A stretch of DNA of 64,000 nucleotides. Origin: a virus. The first letter of the stretch is position 1. The number at the start of each line of letters is the position of its first letter. Below are positions 25,165 to 33,000 of the stretch, in pieces. The position numbers and the translations under genes were made by a program. The stretch is from positions 1-64,000 of IMG/VR virus record IMGVR_UViG_3300009408_000003; one strand, written 5' to 3'. Below the pieces are notes generated by a model. It was given only the letters and a program-made list of their open reading frames with translations. It ran no database searches and had not been told where the DNA came from.

Positions 25165-26892
25165 TTAATTATCATTAAGAATGTTAGATTCGTCTAGCAT
25201 ATTGTGTTGCTCACGTATAAGTTTAAATTTAGCTGATATTCCATTAATATATTTAGTAACTTGTTGTTCAGATTGGCGACCTGTAACTACTGATTGTCGT
25301 TCTTTGTTGCCCAATGGATCTCTACCGTATGGATGTTTATCTTTTCCATAAGTATTACCTTCGCGTGGGCGACCGCCAGTATCTTTTAACTCTTGACTTA
25401 ATTTATTTAAACTATCTTCTACATCAGTAGGTTTAGCCTGTTTGGCAGGGTCTATTCCATTACTTTGAATTGATTCTTGTCTAAATTTATCTTTTAAATC
25501 TTCGATAACTTTAGCACTTTCTAATTTACGTTCGTCTTTACTTAATTTAAAAATATTATCATATACCCAATCTTTTGAAAGCATATTTAAATCTTTAATA
25601 TCAGATGCTAATCTGATTTTTTCAGACCAAAGATTTACTTTTTCTTGTTCGTAAATTGTTGATGGATTAACTAATTGTAAATCAAAATCAGTTATTTCAT
25701 TACGAGGGATTCCATGTGAAAATAGATGAATTACACCAATTTTTGCTAATTCAGAAACAACTGTTCTTTGTATTCTATCGATTGTTCTTGCAAATCGTAC
25801 ATCTTCTGCAGCTAATGTTGCTTTTCCATTTACTTGTTCTTCATATCCTAAATATGCTTTTGGTATTTTTAATGCTGCAAATAATTTTGCTTTTAAATAA
25901 TCAATATCTTCAACTGCACTATATTCTAATCCACTTATATTTTCAATACTTGTACCACTATCTGAACCACGTACTGGTAAATAAAAATCTTCAGTAATAT
26001 TTTGCATATTATATTTTAAATTATAATCACCTGTATTTTTATCCAAAAATGGAACTTTTTTCATTTTATTAATAATACGTTGCATATAATTATCAACCTC
26101 ATTAGGTGTGATATTACCAATATCTATTTTAAATACACGTTTTTCTGGCGCTCTAATGATACGGTTTATTAACATAGCATCTTCCATTAATGATAATTGT
26201 TTCCATAATCGTCTACCATTTTCAATCATAGCTTTTCCGTATGGTAACCAATTGGTATCTGAAAGCAATCTAAAATGTGCCATTTCTGAATTATCATATT
26301 CACCTTTCATTAAAGGGTCATTTTCAACTTTAAATTTTACTGCGTTTGGAAAGTGTGGATCAAACCCTTCTATTCGTTCAGTATTATATACAGATTGAGG
26401 TATCACATTCACAACTCCTTTACCTTCTGCAATTTCTAAAGCAAGAAATAAATCGCCATATTTACAAAGATTTCGTACCCATGGCCATAAATTAAATTCA
26501 ATATTTAAAACATCATAATATAAATTATTTAATAATTCTCGGATTTTTGGATTATCAGAACGAATAACAAGAGAATCGCCTGCCTCATTTTTTAATGTAG
26601 ATTCATCAGCATATATATCCAATGCAGATGCTATTATTGGATCATTATCCATTGCATCAAAATCTCGAAATACTTCTCTACGTACTTGCTGATAGGCCAT
26701 TGATTGTGCTCCACCAGCTTGTTCATAGAATGATTTTTGAATTTTTGTATATCTATCACGCAACCCTGATAAATTTGTTTGTTGTTTATTATCACTATCA
26801 AAAACATTACGATTACCGTTTTTATCAATCGTTACTACTGCATTTGCTCTAAATAGTTTTCTTAATCTTGTAAAAAAGCCTGTATTTGCCAT
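25165..26892 (-). CDS. 20: Portal protein, gp20-like
   Basis: 575 aa (T4 gp20 is 524 aa). Conserved portal segments: RREVFRDFDAMDNDPIIASALDIYADE (residues about 62-88), NLWPWVRNLCKYGDLFLALE, FRLLSDTNWLPYGKAMIENG (residues about 206-226), EDAMLINRIIRAPEKRVFKID and the crown region with YLGYEEQVNGKATLA and RFARTIDRIQ. It forms the dodecameric ring through which DNA is packed and which docks the neck. It lies between the large terminase and the head-core genes, the T4 order. A candidate promoter motif is 35 nt upstream. C-terminal low-complexity tail (GGRPREGNTYGKDKHPYGRD). Confidence 0.93.
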   Translation of the reverse strand: MANTGFFTRLRKLFRANAVVTIDKNGNRNVFDSDNKQQTNLSGLRDRYTKIQKSFYEQAGGAQSMAYQQVRREVFRDFDAMDNDPIIASALDIYADESTLKNEAGDSLVIRSDNPKIRELLNNLYYDVLNIEFNLWPWVRNLCKYGDLFLALEIAEGKGVVNVIPQSVYNTERIEGFDPHFPNAVKFKVENDPLMKGEYDNSEMAHFRLLSDTNWLPYGKAMIENGRRLWKQLSLMEDAMLINRIIRAPEKRVFKIDIGNITPNEVDNYMQRIINKMKKVPFLDKNTGDYNLKYNMQNITEDFYLPVRGSDSGTSIENISGLEYSAVEDIDYLKAKLFAALKIPKAYLGYEEQVNGKATLAAEDVRFARTIDRIQRTVVSELAKIGVIHLFSHGIPRNEITDFDLQLVNPSTIYEQEKVNLWSEKIRLASDIKDLNMLSKDWVYDNIFKLSKDERKLESAKVIEDLKDKFRQESIQSNGIDPAKQAKPTDVEDSLNKLSQELKDTGGRPREGNTYGKDKHPYGRDPLGNKERQSVVTGRQSEQQVTKYINGISAKFKLIREQHNMLDESNILNDN

Positions 26893-26927
26893 TTTTATTT
26901 GAATTTATTAATATTTTGTGTTATAAT

Positions 26928-26936
26928 TATAAATAT
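26928..26936 (-). promoter_or_regulatory. Candidate phage promoter motif ATATTTATA (portal)
   Basis: Exact motif on the minus strand after a T/A-rich tract, 35 nt before the portal start and overlapping the short space after the terminase stop. Confidence 0.5.
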
Positions 26937-26946
26937 ATATTTTTTT

Positions 26947-28581
26947 TTATTTGGATGGTTCAGATGGAGGTTGACCAATTAACCACGTTAAATCTTCGGT
27001 TTCTCCGCCCACATTCCATGTCCACGGATTATCATTCATTTGAGTTCCACTATAAAATCCAGATTCTTGTTCAGTTTGTGATATATTACCTAATGCTTTT
27101 TGTGTTAAATCAATACCAGATTGTTTTAATCGTAATGCTGTATCGCGTACCCATAATCCAATTGACAAGGACATAACTAAATCATCATTGTATCCTCTCA
27201 TTGCTTGCGCTCGATTTCCAACCCAAATAAATACAAATAATTCATCAATTAACCTAGTCGAACGTATCGTGATTGATTTTTCTCTGAAATATAAATCTAG
27301 TTTAGAAATAATAAGTGGTCTTGTTCTGGCTGTTGTTGAAAATCCAGCAACCATACCACGTTCTTCAGCTCTATATTTATTATTCATTTGGCGTTGAGTA
27401 TCCACATATTTTAAATCTTTACTCATATAGAATAAATTACCATAATTTCTATCAATCACTTGTTGAATTACTGCCCAACCAATATTTGCGTTTTCTATTA
27501 CTAGTAGTGCATCATTATATTCGGTTGCTAATGATACTAAAAAGTTTCCATAATCTTTTGTAGATAATTTACCTTTATATTCAGCAACTTGTACAGCTGC
27601 TTCAATATCAAGTACATGACATGCCGAAAAATCGACAGAATCACCACGCGAAACATCAGCAACTACCATGTATGATTTAGCTGGGTCAGAATATTCCCAC
27701 CTCCATAAGTTTCCGTCAAAACCAGTCTTTTCTAGTGGTTCTTGACAATAGGTTTCTTTATAAAATGTTAATAATGATGCATCAATAACAGAATTACCAG
27801 AAGAAATAAAATCACAATCACATTCTTGTGCAGCTGCTTTAGGGCCTAATAAAAGTTCTTGTTCATCTCTCCAGTTTTGGTCTCGTTCTGGATGTAATGA
27901 CCAATGTAATCTAATCGGATTGAATTTATTCCAATCATTGCCTGTCAGATGTGCACCTTGCCATGTTTTATGAAAGAAATTACCTACTCCGTTTGGTGTA
28001 GATAATATAATTGCATCACCACCGGTTGATAATGTAGATTGAGCTGATATCCAAATATCATCTATACCATCGATAAATGCTGCTTCATCAAATACCAATA
28101 ATGATAATGATTCTGACCTACCTGCATCACCGCCAGATGATGTAGCTTTAATTTGTGATCCGTTTGTATAACGTAATGATAATTTATTATCTTCCTCTGC
28201 TTTTTGTTTTAGCCAAGACGGAAGATAATCATTCATTACACGTACTTTAGTTACTAAATTTTTTGCAACTTCTTGTTTTGTTGCAATTACTAATATATTA
28301 AAATCTTCATTAAATAGCATTTTCCATAAAGAATATCCGCCTACAAGTGTCGATATACCAGTTTGTCGAGATTTTAATACAATATTGTATCTGTTTTCAT
28401 TAAATTCCTTTAAAGTCTTTGCTTGATATGGATATAAATTAAATGGTATTTTTCCGCGAGTTGGATGCTGAATCATACAGTATTTTTTCATAAAATATAC
28501 AGGATCTACTGCACATTTCTTATACTCTAACTTTATAATATCCTTTAATGATAATTTTTTTTGGGGTTGATTTACTGCCAT
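26947..28581 (-). CDS. 17: Terminase large subunit, gp17-like
   Basis: 544 aa. ATPase: Walker A SRQTGIST (71-78), Walker B LLVFDEAAF with catalytic Glu166, coupling motif LSTPNG (193-198). Nuclease: MVVADVSRGD (Asp309), LLVIENANIG (Glu363) and a downstream YNDDLVMSL acidic pair, giving the RNase-H-fold metal site. It pumps DNA into the prohead and cuts concatemers. Shorter than T4 gp17 (610 aa) at the C-terminus. It follows the 214-aa membrane protein by one base. No separate gp16-type small subunit is certain; 29211-29867 holds that position. Confidence 0.95.
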   Translation of the reverse strand: MAVNQPQKKLSLKDIIKLEYKKCAVDPVYFMKKYCMIQHPTRGKIPFNLYPYQAKTLKEFNENRYNIVLKSRQTGISTLVGGYSLWKMLFNEDFNILVIATKQEVAKNLVTKVRVMNDYLPSWLKQKAEEDNKLSLRYTNGSQIKATSSGGDAGRSESLSLLVFDEAAFIDGIDDIWISAQSTLSTGGDAIILSTPNGVGNFFHKTWQGAHLTGNDWNKFNPIRLHWSLHPERDQNWRDEQELLLGPKAAAQECDCDFISSGNSVIDASLLTFYKETYCQEPLEKTGFDGNLWRWEYSDPAKSYMVVADVSRGDSVDFSACHVLDIEAAVQVAEYKGKLSTKDYGNFLVSLATEYNDALLVIENANIGWAVIQQVIDRNYGNLFYMSKDLKYVDTQRQMNNKYRAEERGMVAGFSTTARTRPLIISKLDLYFREKSITIRSTRLIDELFVFIWVGNRAQAMRGYNDDLVMSLSIGLWVRDTALRLKQSGIDLTQKALGNISQTEQESGFYSGTQMNDNPWTWNVGGETEDLTWLIGQPPSEPSK

Positions 28582-28582
28582 G

Positions 28583-29227
28583 CTATTTTCGTCTTAGTTT
28601 TATCTTCCAATATAATGATATCCCTATATAGGGTGTTATACTTGAACCATTACGATATGAATTAGATAATCCCATATTTAATCCGTATATTTTATCTTGT
28701 TTAGTTTTAAGTAATAATCCAACATTCACATTATTCAAAAATTTACGTTTATCAATACCAACACTACCCCCAAAGAATACTTTGGCTTTTGGTAATGATT
28801 TAATAGTTATGGTTTCTTTTACAATTGGTATGTTTAAATCCCACATAATACTGCGTGATATTATTTTATTTTTACTTATGGTATCATTAATAACGCCGTT
28901 ACCATATTTAGATACTTTAACAGTATCTTTATAGAAATATTTTGCATAATAATCTTTTAATATTGCTAATGTATCTATATTTACTGGAATTGGTTGTGGT
29001 ATAGGGGATATGCTTACAGGAGTTGGAATATAATTAGGTATTTTTACGGTGTCTTGCTTTATCCATAATGTATCTATTTTTTTTGATAATAATTCATATT
29101 TTTTACCGCCAATTTTGATATATTTTTTTAAATCAACTGGTTTAGGTTCAAAAACCTTTAATAATATAATGACACCTATTAATATAAAAATTAATATATT
29201 TTTTATATTTTTATAAATAGCAGTCAT
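28583..29227 (-). CDS. Membrane-anchored protein with beta-barrel-like C-terminus
   Basis: 214 aa. One N-terminal membrane segment (NILIFILIGVIILLKVF, residues 10-26) with little before it, then a Pro-rich periplasm-like stretch (IPTPVSISPIPQPIPV), and a C-terminal third of alternating strands (VFFGGSVGIDKRKF, NVGLLLKTK, YGLNMGLSNSY, ITPYIGISLYWKIKL) typical of outer-membrane barrel or barrel-like sequence. A two-membrane linker such as a unimolecular spanin is a reasonable guess but unproven. It overlaps the gene upstream by 17 bp and abuts the terminase gene. Confidence 0.5.
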   Translation of the reverse strand: MTAIYKNIKNILIFILIGVIILLKVFEPKPVDLKKYIKIGGKKYELLSKKIDTLWIKQDTVKIPNYIPTPVSISPIPQPIPVNIDTLAILKDYYAKYFYKDTVKVSKYGNGVINDTISKNKIISRSIMWDLNIPIVKETITIKSLPKAKVFFGGSVGIDKRKFLNNVNVGLLLKTKQDKIYGLNMGLSNSYRNGSSITPYIGISLYWKIKLRRK

Positions 29228-29867
29228 AATTGTTTTTTTTCAAAATTTCAAAAACTTCATTTCGTTTAGTTTCCAACTCACTAATTTCAGTTGTGCCCTT
29301 TTTTATTAAGTCTTTCATATCAGATTTTACATTTTCTACTGAATCTGGTAATCTCCAATGTTCTAATGTACCATCTTCATTTACATAATCATAAACTTGT
29401 TTTGCGTCATCATGAGCTTGTTTAATTAATTCTAGTTGTGTCTTTCCTTGCTTAATCATTTCTGTCCAAATTCTGTAATTTTGATAATCTTTCCAAAATC
29501 CTTCGGCTTTAATTTTTGTTTCAATTTCTGCCAAACAATCTATACAGTAACCTGTTTTTTTAATTAGTTTTTTATCTGTTTTGGATTTATTAATTCGTTT
29601 ACATTTTGGATTTTTACAAATTGTTGTTTCATTTAAATAATCACGTATTTCTTGAAATACTTCTGAATTTTTAGATGCTTTAACAATATATCCGTCTTTT
29701 TGTTCATATCTGTTATGTTCATCTTCCCAAATATCGCCAATTTTATGAAATTCGGTTGGAGAGCTCCACCCGGATACGGTTGATGTTTCATATTCGCCAG
29801 TATGAACCATATCTGCAAGTCTTCTTCTAGTTTTATGCATAAAACTTCGTTTAAATTCTTTAGCCAT
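29211..29867 (-). CDS. Zinc-finger protein upstream of terminase (possible TerS-position gene)
   Basis: 218 aa. MAKEFKRSFMHKTRRRLADMVHTGEYET N-terminus, aromatic acidic region, then a four-Cys finger (CKNPKC near residue 84, CIDC near 108), and a long charged helical C-terminus with coiled-coil character. It occupies the slot of a small terminase, but the zinc finger is not typical of T4 gp16, so I give only the positional suggestion. DNA or protein binding is likely. Candidate promoter motif ATACTTATA lies 47 nt upstream. Confidence 0.5.
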   Translation of the reverse strand: MAKEFKRSFMHKTRRRLADMVHTGEYETSTVSGWSSPTEFHKIGDIWEDEHNRYEQKDGYIVKASKNSEVFQEIRDYLNETTICKNPKCKRINKSKTDKKLIKKTGYCIDCLAEIETKIKAEGFWKDYQNYRIWTEMIKQGKTQLELIKQAHDDAKQVYDYVNEDGTLEHWRLPDSVENVKSDMKDLIKKGTTEISELETKRNEVFEILKKNNYDCYL

Positions 29868-29914
29868 AATATTATTTTTTTTATATTGTTATATATTAGT
29901 TACATATCTATGTA

Positions 29915-29923
29915 TATAAGTAT
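29915..29923 (-). promoter_or_regulatory. Candidate promoter motif ATACTTATA
   Basis: The C variant of the window's promoter motif, in the context TTGACAATACTTATATAC, 47 nt before the zinc-finger gene that heads the packaging operon. Confidence 0.4.
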
Positions 29924-30020
29924 TGTCAAAATGAAAAAAGGAATTATAGTAAGGGATTACTCTTTTAATTTAAACTACGAAAATTATGTTTTTTTGAAGT
30001 TTTAGATAAATTTACAGGTA

Positions 30021-33000
30021 CTATTTTTTATAAAAAATACCTAAAAGTTGATTAAGGGCAGCAAAACCGCCGGTCATTTTAATCGTATGATCATTATATA
30101 CAAAAACGATTCCTTCGCTTGGTACAATTCTATCGATACCACCTATTGAATCTAATCGTTTTAATTCTAATTTTAATTTTTCAATTTTTTTAGGATCTTT
30201 TGATTGAGTAACATCTTTAATCGTTTGAGTTATTCTATCTTTTATTTTTTGTAAAGCTTCATCTGGATTAACGGTAAGTACTGATTTTGTAAATTCTAAA
30301 ACATCTGCACCAATACCTAAAAATATATTTTCGAATTTCATTAAATTTTGTTTTGAAATTTTATCGTGATCATTACTATCAATTTGTTTAGCCCAAGTTA
30401 ATGCTTTATCATCTGATATAGTTTTTGTATTTAATCTAAATGATTTATCTGAAAATGCCCATCGTTTAACTAATCCGACTAACGCAGTTTTATCTAATGT
30501 TGTAGGTGAATTTTTTATAATATAGTTTTCCCACCAAGCTTGATGATACGCAGCTACTCCATCAGTATCTTTTAATCCAAATTCTTTTTCTAAATTATTA
30601 ATTTTACTAATATATGCCGGTTTTTTAGCACTTAAATTTTGATTTTTAGGTAACTTAATAATAGGTGGGCCTTGAATAGTATAAGTATTTTGAACATTTT
30701 GATTTATTTGTTTTATCATACCTGCAAGTAGTTTGGCATCGGTTGTAGATTCTCCAATCGGTTTTCCGTCTAATCCATATTCAAACGTACCATGAAATAT
30801 TAATAATGATTGACCATACGCTATTACATTTACTGATTTTGGAAATATAACTTCAAGCTGCATGAATTTTGCACCATTAGCAAATATTTTATCTTTTTGT
30901 TTTTGAGATAATCCACCAATAGCTTTTGTTAAATCTTGCATTGCGAAATTATATGCATCGGTTAATCCACCTCTACCTTTAAATTTAGCCGCTATTCCTT
31001 TAATATCCATTGCATTTTCTCCGTGGTTCTTTAATTGTCCCGTATTTCTTGCAGCTATCAATTTTCCGTTTTTCCAACTAATTGACAGTGCTACGCCATC
31101 TGTTTTTTCGCGTGTAAATTCTAAATTTCCGTCTAAAGCTTTATTAGCAATATCTTTAAGTTGACCAAACGTTAAATTTACATCAATATCGAATGGGTGG
31201 CTCATGTGTCCATAAGTTCCGCCGCATTGTAATAAAATTTTATCGTTATCTTTATAGTTATTATCTGCTAATACAAACTGTTCAAGATTTTCATCCAAAT
31301 CATCTACTAAATCGTGTATAGATTCATGAACTGTGTTCTTAAATTTAGATACTGAAATTTCATTTTTAGATTCTATATGTAATTCTGGCGTTTTATTTTG
31401 GTGCCACGTAGCGGTTCTTAATATAGTTTTTGCAATGAGTTTATTTGCAGTTTTTATAAATGGTATATTAATATTAGTTTTATCATCTTTTACCATTATT
31501 TCGTTATAGTTAGAAAGAAAATCCTTTAATTCTGATTTATGTTTTGATAATCGTGTAAAGAAATCTATTAATTCTTTTTCTGTTATTTCTATCTTGTTTC
31601 TAGGATCATTAACTCTATCAAAAAAATGATTAGTAAATATAATATCTTCTGGCCTCATTTTATTATCTGCAACTTTATCAATCGTATTTAATTGTTGCCA
31701 TCCCATTTCATGCAAACCACCTTTATCCATTTTATCCGAAAACTTTTTTAATTTATCAAATGAACCAAAACTTTTTAATTTTCGTTGTTTAGCTAATCTC
31801 ATATTATCAAAATTTTTCATTCTCATATGATTTTTTACAATAAAAAATATTTTTGATGGTGTTCCTCCTAAATTAATGATAATATTACGATATTTTTTTA
31901 TTAATGCTGCTGATATTTTTTCATGATCATAATGAGTTATACGACCAGTCTTTGGATTAATTCCGCTAGTTTCATCTTTACCGATATCATGAAACAATCC
32001 CGCTATAGCTAAATTAATATCATCTGGACTTTGTTTTAATGCTCGATTAACTACTGTTATTGTATGTTTTAAAACGTTTCCTTCTGGGTGGTGTATTGTA
32101 TCTTGTCTTATGTGTTTTAGATTTAAAACACGTTTCTGTAAATCAGTAGGTAGTTTACTAAAAAGCTCTTTAAACGTTCTTATTTGCAATTTATTATTTA
32201 TATTAGATTCATTTAAATATCGTTTTTCTTCTTCATTATTAATCCAGTTTCCAATTTCTTTACCTTTTATATTAGCCGGTGCATCTTTCCCAGTTACATT
32301 AATACTAAATTTGACAAATTTAGTATAATCTACTTTATTATGATTACCATAATCTATAATTTGTTTATTTGTTAATGTTGTTCGTTTTTGCTGTTTTTTA
32401 TACTCAACAATATCTTTTGGTTTGAATTTATCTAATGATTGTAAAAATATTACATTAATAATATCTTTTGTAGTATATCCTATTTTATTTAAAACATTTT
32501 CTAATAAATCTTTACTATTTTTCTTTAATAATTGAGCCATTACTACAATATAATCTGAATCATCTATGTATGGTTTATTTATTTTTAAATTTGGAAATGT
32601 TAATGATAAAAATTTTAGTTTTTCCATTAAATCTAAATAGGTTTTAGTTGATTTAGCAGATTCTATTGATTTTATAAATTCCATTCTAATTCTATTTGGA
32701 CTGACATCCTTTAATGTAGGATCTTTCTTAATTGCAAGTAAGGTATCTGTATCCATGCTTCCACCTAATTTAGAAGTAAATCTAACAGCTCGTAATTTAC
32801 GTAAATGATCTTCTGCAAACCTATCTGCTGCATTTCCTACTGTTCTAATTTTTTTATCTTTTAAATCTTTTATACCACCAACTAAATCAACAATTTCTTT
32901 ACGATCAATATCATAAAATAGTGCATTAATTGTTAAATCTCTGCGTTTTACATCCCCCTCAATATCAGTATAATCTATTCCAGTTAGTTTACGATTTTTA

